Source of the DNA: Eudoraea sp.
GTDB taxonomy: Bacteria > Bacteroidota > Bacteroidia > Flavobacteriales > Flavobacteriaceae
Direction: 5' to 3'
Length of the DNA: 8,047 bases
NCBI GenBank assembly: GCA_024642325.1
Contig: JAHEBI010000086.1
Span: 1 to 8,047 of the forward strand
Each line of letters opens with the position of its first letter. Positions within the stretch are counted from its first letter, which is position 1. Under the pieces are notes generated by a model. The model saw only the letters and a program-made list of their open reading frames with translations, was not told where the DNA came from and searched no databases. A program made the position numbers and the translations under genes. This document shows positions 1 through 7,187 of the stretch, one piece after another.

Positions 1-2
1 GG

Positions 3-434
3 GATGAAACCAGTCCCAGGCCTTATTCCAGACTCAATTTAATACAGGGTACCAAGGGTATATTGGCTGGTTTTCCTACCCGTGTGGCTTTAGAAGGAGG
101 TATCGAAGGTATTACCGAAAGTCATCATCAATGGGTTCAAGGGGAACAACTGGCCGCTCTTTATGAAAAATATGATCATCCCTTGTATAAACGCCTTTCT
201 GTCAACACGAAAGAAAGTGGTCATGGAGGTATGGATGGTATGATGGTTTACAGGATTATTGAATGCCTCAGAAATGGCTTACCCCTGGATCAAAATGTTT
301 ATGAAGGTTGTTTCTGGAGTGCAGTTTCACCTTTAAGTGAACGCTCGGTAGCCAATGATGGAACACCCCAGTATTTTCCGGATTTCACAAGGGGTAACTG
401 GATAGATACAGAACCTCTTGGAATAATATCTTAA
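3..434 (+). CDS. GH109-type Gfo/Idh/MocA family protein (alpha-N-acetylgalactosaminidase-like), C-terminal part
   Basis: The frame is open from base 3 to the TAA at 432-434, so this is the last 143 residues of a gene whose start lies off the window. The Met-like TTG at 63 is internal, because family-like sequence (RPYSRLNLIQGTKG) runs upstream of it. The fragment then shows an SGHGGMD motif with His at about residue 74 of the fragment (bases 222-224), then GLPLDQNVYEG, WSAVSPLSE and a C-terminal FPDFTRGNW block. I recognise this order from GH109 proteins, which use NAD to cleave alpha-linked N-acetylgalactosamine by a redox mechanism. The Rossmann NAD-binding half and any signal peptide are not visible. 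Many GH109-like Gfo/Idh/MocA proteins are untested, so the substrate is uncertain; a general sugar oxidoreductase is the alternative. No convincing terminator follows. Confidence 0.8.
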   Translation, partial: DETSPRPYSRLNLIQGTKGILAGFPTRVALEGGIEGITESHHQWVQGEQLAALYEKYDHPLYKRLSVNTKESGHGGMDGMMVYRIIECLRNGLPLDQNVYEGCFWSAVSPLSERSVANDGTPQYFPDFTRGNWIDTEPLGIIS

Positions 435-488
435 AAGCCATATGGTAGTAGGAACAGGGATCAGCTCAAAATATTCTTAACAGTCCAT

Positions 489-497
489 AAAAAAAGG
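489..497 (+). promoter_or_regulatory. Possible ribosome binding site of the DinB-family gene
   Basis: A run of A residues ending in AAAGG lies 9 bases before the ATG at 507. It is a weak Shine-Dalgarno match in an A-rich leader, as is common in Bacteroidota. It supports the ATG at 507 as the start, since no other in-frame start fits as well. Confidence 0.35.
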
Positions 498-506
498 TAT
501 TATAAA

Positions 507-995
507 ATGAAAACGCGCATTAATTCCATCCTGAGACAATTAAACGAGCTTCAAAATGGCAAGCCCTGGGTGGGTGAAACTTTTGATAAAAAACTTGCCG
601 TCATAACTGAACAAGAGGCATTTGTGCGCCCGTTACCTAATATTCACAGTATTGCCGAAATATTGGCACATTTAACCAGCTGGAGGAAAGAGACAAATTT
701 GAAAATAAAAACCGGAAAAGGCAGCTTAACTACGGATAGTTATGAAAATTGGCCGGATAATTCGGAATTACAATCTATTGGCTGGAAAAAGCTTCAGGAA
801 GAATATAAGAACGGCCTTTCAGAATTACTATTCCTTCTGAAAAGCAAGGATGATCAATTTTTAGATGAAACCTATTACGATCTGGATTTTAAAGGCACTT
901 ACCCATATTCCTTTGTGGTTGAGGGCATGCTCCACCATGATATTTATCATTTGGGGCAAATGGGACTGGTCATAAAACTAATAAAAATGCAATGA
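507..995 (+). CDS. DinB-family putative metalloprotein
   Basis: The 162-residue protein has the length and motif pattern of the DinB/YfiT-like four-helix bundle superfamily. The three histidines that normally bind a divalent metal appear present: His55 in the ILAHLTSWR helix, and His144 and His148 in the C-terminal HHDIYHLGQ motif. There is no signal peptide, so it is probably cytoplasmic. Members include DNA-damage-inducible proteins of unknown function and thiol-dependent transferases or hydrolases, and the family assignment does not give a reaction. It lies 72 bases after the GH109-type gene and 57 bases before the GNAT gene, on the same strand, so co-transcription is possible but not shown. 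The start at 507 gives a typical N-terminus (MKTRINSILRQLNEL). The family call is firm; the function is unknown. Confidence 0.85.
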   Translation: MKTRINSILRQLNELQNGKPWVGETFDKKLAVITEQEAFVRPLPNIHSIAEILAHLTSWRKETNLKIKTGKGSLTTDSYENWPDNSELQSIGWKKLQEEYKNGLSELLFLLKSKDDQFLDETYYDLDFKGTYPYSFVVEGMLHHDIYHLGQMGLVIKLIKMQ

Positions 996-1052
996 GGAGT
1001 AGCCGAACTAAATTATCCTGCAAACAAAACCAATTAACGCGTTCCTATTTTA

Positions 1053-1604
1053 ATGGAAAAACCAATAAATATCAGGCAAATAACTGAAACACAAAGATTA
1101 GTACTCCGGGAGTTTGAACTCAACGATGCACAAAATATTTGGAAATTAAATTCAGATCCGGAAGTTATCAAATATACCGGTGATCCCCCATTTGAAACGA
1201 TAGAAAAAGCAAGAGAATTTCTTGAAAATTACGAGGAGTATAAAAAAAACGGCTTTGGGAGATGGGCGGTAATCACCAAAACAACTAACTCATTTATTGG
1301 TTGGTGCGGTCTAAAATTAAATGAACAAAATTTAGTCGATCTCGGATATCGTTTTTTTAAAAAGGAATGGAATAAGGGCTATGCGACAGAAGCCGCCGCA
1401 GCTAGTCTTGAATATGGCTTTATGCATCTTAATTTAAATGAGATAATTGGCAGGGTTGCTTCGGAAAATAAAGGTTCCATAAAAGTTCTGGAAAAGCTCT
1501 CCATGAAATATTGGAAAATGGATAGCTGTAAAGGTATTGAGAACTCTTTATACTATAGAATAACAAAAGAACAATACCTTCAGAATAAAAAAATAGAAGA
1601 TTAG
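1053..1604 (+). CDS. GNAT family N-acetyltransferase (RimJ/RimL-like)
   Basis: This 183-residue protein transfers an acetyl group from acetyl-CoA to an amine; the acceptor cannot be told from sequence. The N-terminus has the TQRLVLREF strand and the NSDPEVIKYTGDPPF segment typical of the RimJ/RimL-like (Acetyltransf_3) branch. The central strands read GRWAVITK and FIGWCGLKL. The acetyl-CoA pyrophosphate-binding loop is seen as W106-NKGYATEA-114, and the C-terminal helix as N139-KGSIKVLEKLSMK. The usual LGM/LGF after the VLEK helix reads LSM here, a mild departure. The ATG at 1053 has no clear Shine-Dalgarno site but places the first strand at the normal distance. Its stop is 5 bases before the methyltransferase start, so the two are probably translated together. 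RimI-type protein acetylation or small-molecule acetylation are both possible. Confidence 0.9.
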   Translation: MEKPINIRQITETQRLVLREFELNDAQNIWKLNSDPEVIKYTGDPPFETIEKAREFLENYEEYKKNGFGRWAVITKTTNSFIGWCGLKLNEQNLVDLGYRFFKKEWNKGYATEAAAASLEYGFMHLNLNEIIGRVASENKGSIKVLEKLSMKYWKMDSCKGIENSLYYRITKEQYLQNKKIED

Positions 1605-1609
1605 AGAAC

Positions 1610-2410
1610 ATGGATTCGGCTTCCGATTATATAAAAACAAACAGAGCTTCCTGGAACAGTAAGACAGATATTCATCTGGAGTCCGATTTTTACGATATGG
1701 AAGGATTTCTCGCTGGAAAGACCTCACTAAAAAATATAGAATTAAATCTCCTGGGAGAAATAAATGGACAGAGTGTTTTGCATTTACAGTGTCATTTCGG
1801 GCAGGACACACTCTCACTGGCAAGGCTTGGAGCCACTGTTACCGGAGTAGATCTTTCAGACAAAGCCATTGACAGAGCGAGAGAACTTGAGGTGAAAACA
1901 GGTATTGGGGCAAAATTTATTTGTTGTGATCTTTATAATCTGCCCGATCATTTAAACGGGGAATTTGATATTGTCTATACCACTTATGGCACTATTGGCT
2001 GGCTTCCCGACCTAAAGAAATGGGGGCAGGTCATCTCCAGGTTTTTAAAACCGGGAGGCAGGCTAATTTTTGTAGAGTTTCATCCGGTGGTCTGGATGTT
2101 TGATGATGAATTTAGTAAGATCGGATATCGTTATTTCAACTCCGGACCCATGGTGGAGACAGAAACAGGAACATATGCCATGAAGGATTCTAACATCACA
2201 TTGGAATACGTAATGTGGAATCATAGTATAGGAGAAGTAATTTCAGGTCTGGTTAATAATGGCATTGAGGTGATTTCCTTTGAGGAATATGATTATTCCC
2301 CTTATAATTGTTTTAAATTCACCATCGAATCTGAACCCGGAAAATACAGGATAAAACATCTTGGAAACAAGCTCCCAATGGTTTATGCTTTGGAAGGCAG
2401 AAAAAAATAG
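1610..2410 (+). CDS. Class I SAM-dependent methyltransferase
   Basis: This 266-residue protein is probably a cytoplasmic methyltransferase of the Rossmann-fold class using S-adenosylmethionine. Motif I, residues 56-66, reads VLHLQCHFGQD instead of the usual VLDxGCGxG. It is followed by the strand VTGVDLS (acidic Asp81 expected to hold the SAM ribose), CCDLYNLP, the FDIVYTT strand (Asp120) and the LKPGGRLIFVEFHP block. The C-terminal region, with WNHSIGEVISGLVNNGIEV and the EEYDYSPYN segment, resembles a subfamily common in Bacteroidota whose substrate I do not know. It starts 5 bases after the GNAT stop with only a weak purine-rich site, suggesting translational coupling. Pairing with an acetyltransferase could mean modification of a shared small molecule, but nothing in the sequence identifies it. 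Confidence 0.88.
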   Translation: MDSASDYIKTNRASWNSKTDIHLESDFYDMEGFLAGKTSLKNIELNLLGEINGQSVLHLQCHFGQDTLSLARLGATVTGVDLSDKAIDRARELEVKTGIGAKFICCDLYNLPDHLNGEFDIVYTTYGTIGWLPDLKKWGQVISRFLKPGGRLIFVEFHPVVWMFDDEFSKIGYRYFNSGPMVETETGTYAMKDSNITLEYVMWNHSIGEVISGLVNNGIEVISFEEYDYSPYNCFKFTIESEPGKYRIKHLGNKLPMVYALEGRKK

Positions 2411-2434
2411 TTAGAAACCAAAAAATAAATTGAC

Positions 2435-2438
2435 AAGG
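2435..2438 (+). promoter_or_regulatory. AAGG site that bears on the lipoprotein start choice
   Basis: AAGG lies 3 bases before the ATG at 2442 and downstream of the in-frame TTG at 2430. It can only serve the ATG, though the spacing is shorter than usual. Together with the lipobox position this favours 2442 over 2430. Confidence 0.3.
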
Positions 2439-2441
2439 CAA

Positions 2442-3731
2442 ATGCGAAAATTCCTTTATATAGTCTCTATCAGTATCTTGGTTGCCTGTACGAATAGTGA
2501 GAAGGCTGAATTTACCGGTCGAAGTGGCACCTATAGCGGCCTTTTTAAAAAAGGAAGTTTTTCAGATTCTATTGTTTTCACGCTGGAGCAGGACTCCACA
2601 AAATGGAATGTCTATTTTACGAGCCTCCAACAAAACGCCAATGGCATCCCTTTTGGGGATATTGAAGTTAAAGACGATTCAATAAATTTTAAACTTCAAA
2701 GTGATTTTTACACTTATTCGTTTAAAAATACCTGGGAAAATAATAATTCTGCGCTCCGTGGTTCTCTTACCGTGGATACCATGACAACCACATACACACT
2801 CTTCAAAACTTTGAGCGGGAAAGAAGAGTTGCCAGTTAGTGAAGATATAAGCTACATAACCAATGGTCTTAAGGTAAGCGGCACCATATATTACCCAGCC
2901 AAGGACAGCAAAAAAGCTTTAATTATTGTCACTTCCTCCGGCAATTCAGATAGAAGTGCTTCCAGGGCAGAGGCTCTGCTATTTGCAAAACGGGGTTATA
3001 CTACCTTTATTTATGACAAACGAGGAACCGGAGTTTCTGAAGGTGATTGGTCAAAAGCCAGCATAGAGGAGCTTGCGTCAGATGATATCAATGCCATAAA
3101 GCGGTTTTCGGAAAAAACAGCTATCCCTCTTCACCAAATTGGTATTAAAGGAAGTAGCCAGGGAGCCAGCAAGATCCCCTATATTTTAAATGAATTAAAA
3201 GATGTGAAATTTGGCATAGCCGTGAGTTGCCCCGGTTCTACCCTTTTGGAAAGTGATCTTAATTACTGGAAGAACAGAAATAGCGGGCAACTGGGTGAAA
3301 ATATTCAACAGGCAATGAATTTTGAGCGAAAGGTTTTTGAAACTATAGCAGGTGAAATTTCTATTGAAAGCCTTCAGGAAGAAATTAATTCGGCCAGCTC
3401 AGAAGACTGGTTCAGTATGGTATGGATCCCAAACCTCAATGAGATACAGATAGACAGGAAACTTAAGTATAGCCCTATCCCCTTTTTTGAAAAAATCAAT
3501 CAACCAATACTTATTGTACAGGGTAGTATGGATGAAATAATACCTGAAGATAGTTACAAAATAATATCCCAATCACTTGAAAAAGCTCACAACAAAACAT
3601 ATGAAGTAGTAATGTTAGACGGCGCTTCACATTCTATGTATGATGTCGGGCAAAGCGATTTTCCCTATTGGTCCAAGTTACATCCCAAATACATGGACAT
3701 TTTGGAAAATTGGATCAGTAATCTTCCGTAG
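2442..3731 (+). CDS. Alpha/beta-hydrolase lipoprotein
   Basis: From the ATG at 2442 the protein has 429 residues. A TTG at 2430 would add four residues, but the ATG gives a compact lipoprotein signal peptide (MRKFLYIVSISILVAC) with lipobox LVAC and lipidated Cys16, so the protein should be anchored in a membrane facing the periplasm or outside. Residues about 20-125 form a beta-rich domain of a type often placed before Bacteroidota hydrolases. The alpha/beta-hydrolase domain follows: SSGNSDRS near the oxyanion region, YDKRGTGVSEG, nucleophile elbow GSSQG with Ser239, Asp364 in QGSMDEIIP and His397 in DGASHSMYD, a complete catalytic triad. It is probably an esterase or peptidase-like hydrolase; the substrate is unknown. 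It starts 31 bases after the methyltransferase stop and is followed by a possible terminator. Confidence 0.88.
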   Translation: MRKFLYIVSISILVACTNSEKAEFTGRSGTYSGLFKKGSFSDSIVFTLEQDSTKWNVYFTSLQQNANGIPFGDIEVKDDSINFKLQSDFYTYSFKNTWENNNSALRGSLTVDTMTTTYTLFKTLSGKEELPVSEDISYITNGLKVSGTIYYPAKDSKKALIIVTSSGNSDRSASRAEALLFAKRGYTTFIYDKRGTGVSEGDWSKASIEELASDDINAIKRFSEKTAIPLHQIGIKGSSQGASKIPYILNELKDVKFGIAVSCPGSTLLESDLNYWKNRNSGQLGENIQQAMNFERKVFETIAGEISIESLQEEINSASSEDWFSMVWIPNLNEIQIDRKLKYSPIPFFEKINQPILIVQGSMDEIIPEDSYKIISQSLEKAHNKTYEVVMLDGASHSMYDVGQSDFPYWSKLHPKYMDILENWISNLP

Positions 3732-3760
3732 TCAAACCAGATGGGTTTGGCCTTTCTTTG
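3731..3760 (+). terminator. Possible rho-independent terminator after the lipoprotein gene
   Basis: The stem CAAACC (3733-3738) pairs with GGTTTG (3744-3749) around a 5-base loop. It can be extended by a T-G wobble (3732/3750) and a G-C pair (3731/3751). A pyrimidine tract CTTTCTTT (3752-3759) follows. The stem is short and the T tract is interrupted, so termination may be partial. Its place directly at the stop codon and before a 168-base gap supports the call. Confidence 0.45.
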
Positions 3761-3799
3761 TAGCCTGAATATTAGTTCCAAAAAAGTCATAAGCTAAAT

Positions 3800-3829
3800 T
3801 TTGTAAGACCAAAATCCACCTTATATTTA
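3800..3829 (+). promoter_or_regulatory. Candidate Bacteroidota-type promoter for the protease operon
   Basis: TTTG at 3800-3803 could be the -33 element. TATATTTA at 3822-3829 matches the -7 consensus TAnnTTTG except at the last base. The 18-base spacer fits the range known for Bacteroidota housekeeping promoters. It would give a leader of roughly 60-65 bases before the ATG at 3900. The region is A+T-rich, so a chance match is possible. Confidence 0.35.
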
Positions 3830-3899
3830 ACATCCATATTTTAAAAAAATACTTTCCAGTAAACTGTGAAAATCTAAACTCTTTTAAAAAATCAATCAA

Positions 3900-6800
3900 A
3901 TGAAAATTCACTTTAAAAATCACCTTTCATTAACCATACTGCTGACGTTTGGTTTTTTACAAATCAATGCCCAAAATACTGCAGATACCAGATTAATGAG
4001 GAGCCCGGCAATTAACAAGGATAAAATTGCTTTTATCTATGCCGAGGATCTTTGGATTGCAGACAAAAACGGTGCTAATCCAAGGCGACTTACAATTGAT
4101 GAAGGAGTGGAGTCAAGTCCCGTATTTTCTCCGGACGGTTCTCTTATTGCATTCAGTGCTGAATATGATGGTAATACCGACGTATTTGTTGTTCCGTCGC
4201 AGGGAGGAGTTCCAAAAAGATTAACATGGCATCCTGGTTGGGATGTGGTGAGGGATTTTTCCCCTGATGGCAAAAGTGTGCTTTTCGTTTCAGGCAGAGC
4301 TACGTACACCAACAGACACGCTAAACTCTACACCATAAGTATAGAAGGTGGACAAGCTGTCGAACTACCCATTCCCAGCGCATTTAGTGCCTCTGTTTCA
4401 GATGATGGAAAGTACATTGCCTATACCCCATTGTACGAAGTGTTCAATCAATGGAAAAATTACCGCGGAGGAACGCAGTCTCGAATCTGGATATACAACA
4501 CAGAGACCTATGAAGTTACCGAGATCAGCAAACCCGCAACCGGAGGCAATGATACCAATCCCCAGTGGATAGGTAATAAAGTATATTTCAGAAGTGACCG
4601 AAATGGGGAATTTAATTTGTTTGTCTATGATTTAGATACCAAAGGTGTAACCCAACTTACAAATTATGACGATTTCCCGGTACTAAGCCTGAATACCAAT
4701 AACAATGATCTGATTTACGAACAATCCGGATATTTGCATTTATTTGATCCCGGTTCCTTGTCCAGCACAAAATTAACCATCCCCATAGCTACAGATCTGC
4801 TGGAACTCAGGTCTCGTTATGTTTCCGGGGGAGAGTATATCAGAAGTGCGGGAATCTCGCCCTCAGGAGCAAGGGCGGTATTAGATTTCAGGGGTGAAGT
4901 GGTTACCGTGCCTGCGGAAAAGGGCGATGTAGAAAACATTAGCCAAACTCCCGGAGTTCATGAAAAATACCCGCAATGGTCCCCCGATGGTAAACAAATA
5001 GCCTATTTTTCTGATGCCTCGGGTGAATATAGCCTGCATCTTAAAACATTGGAAAATGGTTCTGTAAAAAATCTTGCCATCTCCGGTTCTGGTTTTTATG
5101 CCTATTTACATTGGTCACCGGACAGTAAGAAATTGTGCTTCGTGGATAACGGTCGTAATTTATTTATGGTCGATACATCCAGTGGTCGTATCACCAAAAT
5201 TGGAACAGACAAACTATATGTTCCCGGGGTTTTCAGGGAACTTTTTGGATCCTGGTCACATGATTCAAAGTGGGTATCCTATACAATTATAACAGAAACA
5301 AATTTTGAAAGAGCCTATGTGTTTTCCCTGGATCAGAATAAATCCTTTGAACTTTCCGATGGACTTTCAAATGTAAGTGAACCTGTATTTGATCCAAGCG
5401 GAAAATATATCTATATGCTTGCCTCCACAGATGCCGGTCCTGTTGTAAACTGGTTTGATCAGTCTAATCAGGATATGGAAATGACCAGTTCTATCTATTT
5501 GGTAACACTGCAGAAAGAGCTTGTTTCCCCCTTGGCTAAAGAAAATGACGAAGAAACTAACGGAGATGCAGAAAAGTCAAAAAAAGATGAAACCGAGAAA
5601 GATAAGGATAAGGAAAATAAAACGGTAGTTCCTTTAAAAATTGATTGGGAGCAAATTACAAATCGAATTATTGACCTGCCCATATCTCCCGGAATGTATT
5701 CAAGTTTAAGTTGTCCTGAAGAAGGAAAATTGTTCTATTTATCGCGTAAGCCACATAGTGCTGATAGTGATCCGGAGTCGCTGAGAATATATGATCTGAA
5801 GAAGCGTGAAGATGAAGAAATTATGCCCGTCGATGGGTACGTAATTGCTGCATCCGGTAAAAAGATGTTATTTCGAAAAGGACAAACCTGGGGAATTACA
5901 GAAGTAGGTAAAAAACCGGAAAATGGAGAAATTAATGTTAGTGGTATTCAGGTGAAAATAGATCCCCGACAAGAGTGGTCCAACATATTTGATGAAACAT
6001 GGCGAGTGAACAGGGATTATTTCTATGATCCCGGAATGCATGGTGTGGATTGGAATGCCATGAAGGAAAAATATAAAATATTCCTTCCTGATGTTACCTG
6101 CAGAAGTGACCTATACCGGGTTATGGAATGGATGTGCAGTGAACTGGCTGTTGGACATCATAGGTTTGGCAGTCGTGGTGATCGAATGAACAATCCGGAT
6201 AAAGTAGGTGGCGGCCTGCTGGGAGCGGATTATGAAGTGGTAAACAACAGGTATCGTTTTGCCAAGATTTATGGAGGCCTGAATTGGACACCGGAGCTTC
6301 GTTCACCATTGACAGAACCAGGGGTTAATATTGTCGCAGGGGAGTATTTAATTGCCGTAAATGGACGTGAGGTAACCGCAGATCAAAATCTCTACAGTTT
6401 CTTTGAAAATACAGAGAATAAAATTGTGGAGCTAACTATTTCGTCTTCGGCAGATGGTTCTGGTTCGCGAAAAGTGAAGGTAGTACCTATAGAAAGTGAA
6501 AGTTCCCTGAGAAACAGGGATTGGGTTGAAGGAAACATTAAGAAAGTTGACGAGGCTACGAACGGACAAGTGGCATATGTTTATGTTCCCAATACGGCGG
6601 GAGCCGGACATGAATATTTTAAACGATACTTCTTTCCACAGGCCAATAAAAAAGCGATAATTGTTGATGAACGACACAATGGTGGAGGGCAGTTGGCAGA
6701 TTACTATATAGATATACTCAAGAAACCTTATCAGGCATCCTGGAATTTCAGATACGGGAAAGACCTGAAGGCTCCCAGCGCATCCATACAAGGCCCTAAG

Positions 6801-7175
6801 GTCATGATTATTGATGAAACGGCAGGATCCGGCGGAGATTATCTGCCCTGGATGTTTAGAAAATTTAAACTCGGTACCTTAATAGGAAAAACAACCTGGG
6901 GCGGACTTGTAGGTGTTTTGGGTTATCCCGAATTCATTGATGGCGGATCCGTCACCGCACCCAACGTAGCATTTTACAACGAAGATGGTTACCGGGTGGA
7001 GAATGAAGGCGTAGCGCCGGATATTGAGGTTGAACAATGGCCCAAGGAAGTTATTTCCGGTAGGGATCCTCAATTGGAAAAAGCTATAGAAGTTGTTCTG
7101 GAGCAGTTAAAAAGTAATCCCCCCGTAACTCCTAAACGACCGGAGTATCCTGTTCGGGTTCGGAAATCTAACTAG
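3900..7175 (+). CDS. Secreted tricorn-type protease (S41 family peptidase with propeller repeats and PDZ domain)
   Basis: This 1091-residue protein follows the tricorn protease domain order. Residues 1-24 form a signal peptide (hydrophobic LTILLTFGFL, likely cleavage at INA-QN), so it should act outside the cytoplasm. Residues about 30-540 hold beta-propeller blades with PD40-type motifs (SPDGSLIAFSA, SPDGKSVLFVSG, SPDGKQIAYFSD, SPDSKKLCFVD, DPSGKYIYML); NQWKNYRGGTQSRIW matches the tricorn KGYRGGTRGKIW segment. A very charged linker covers 546-576. The C-terminal half has the core (IFDETWRVNRDYFYDP), catalytic His753 in VGHHRFG, a PDZ-like region about 770-865, the NGGGQLAD oxyanion segment, nucleophile Ser977 in TAGSGGD, and Glu1034 in RVENEGVAPD. 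Family members trim peptides or degrade proteins. The position equivalent to tricorn Ser745 is Gly752. The ATG at 3900 has no Shine-Dalgarno site. The AtoE-like gene begins 12 bases downstream. Confidence 0.93.
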   Translation: MKIHFKNHLSLTILLTFGFLQINAQNTADTRLMRSPAINKDKIAFIYAEDLWIADKNGANPRRLTIDEGVESSPVFSPDGSLIAFSAEYDGNTDVFVVPSQGGVPKRLTWHPGWDVVRDFSPDGKSVLFVSGRATYTNRHAKLYTISIEGGQAVELPIPSAFSASVSDDGKYIAYTPLYEVFNQWKNYRGGTQSRIWIYNTETYEVTEISKPATGGNDTNPQWIGNKVYFRSDRNGEFNLFVYDLDTKGVTQLTNYDDFPVLSLNTNNNDLIYEQSGYLHLFDPGSLSSTKLTIPIATDLLELRSRYVSGGEYIRSAGISPSGARAVLDFRGEVVTVPAEKGDVENISQTPGVHEKYPQWSPDGKQIAYFSDASGEYSLHLKTLENGSVKNLAISGSGFYAYLHWSPDSKKLCFVDNGRNLFMVDTSSGRITKIGTDKLYVPGVFRELFGSWSHDSKWVSYTIITETNFERAYVFSLDQNKSFELSDGLSNVSEPVFDPSGKYIYMLASTDAGPVVNWFDQSNQDMEMTSSIYLVTLQKELVSPLAKENDEETNGDAEKSKKDETEKDKDKENKTVVPLKIDWEQITNRIIDLPISPGMYSSLSCPEEGKLFYLSRKPHSADSDPESLRIYDLKKREDEEIMPVDGYVIAASGKKMLFRKGQTWGITEVGKKPENGEINVSGIQVKIDPRQEWSNIFDETWRVNRDYFYDPGMHGVDWNAMKEKYKIFLPDVTCRSDLYRVMEWMCSELAVGHHRFGSRGDRMNNPDKVGGGLLGADYEVVNNRYRFAKIYGGLNWTPELRSPLTEPGVNIVAGEYLIAVNGREVTADQNLYSFFENTENKIVELTISSSADGSGSRKVKVVPIESESSLRNRDWVEGNIKKVDEATNGQVAYVYVPNTAGAGHEYFKRYFFPQANKKAIIVDERHNGGGQLADYYIDILKKPYQASWNFRYGKDLKAPSASIQGPKVMIIDETAGSGGDYLPWMFRKFKLGTLIGKTTWGGLVGVLGYPEFIDGGSVTAPNVAFYNEDGYRVENEGVAPDIEVEQWPKEVISGRDPQLEKAIEVVLEQLKSNPPVTPKRPEYPVRVRKSN

Positions 7176-7183
7176 TAAGGAAA
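7176..7183 (+). promoter_or_regulatory. Ribosome binding site of the AtoE-like gene
   Basis: TAAGGAAA lies immediately after the protease stop codon, with the AAGGA core 6 bases before the ATG at 7188. It is the best Shine-Dalgarno match in the window. It fixes the start and implies independent initiation on a shared message. Confidence 0.6.
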
Positions 7184-7187
7184 TAGT

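Noticed and set aside
441..448. CCATATGG palindrome after the GH109-type gene, considered as a terminator
   Set aside because: There is no loop and no T tract follows, so it is not a convincing terminator.
994..999. GAGGAG at the DinB-family stop, considered as a ribosome binding site for a small gene
   Set aside because: No suitable start codon follows at the right distance; the next ATG is at 1053.
1036..1043. AACGCGTT palindrome upstream of the GNAT gene, considered as an operator or recombination site
   Set aside because: An 8-base palindrome is expected by chance and no second copy or attC-like pairing was seen nearby.
3799..3803. TAAATTTTG (3795-3803) considered as a -7 promoter element
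   Set aside because: It has one extra base compared with TAnnTTTG; its TTTG fits better as a -33 element for TATATTTA at 3822.
3732..3923. Minus-strand open frame of 63 codons across the intergenic gap
   Set aside because: It overlaps the likely terminator, promoter and the start of the protease gene, has no ribosome binding site I can see and resembles no known protein.
6432..6791. Minus-strand open frame of 119 codons
   Set aside because: It lies wholly inside the S41 catalytic half of the protease gene, whose motifs are clearly conserved on the + strand; its translation shows no recognisable domain.
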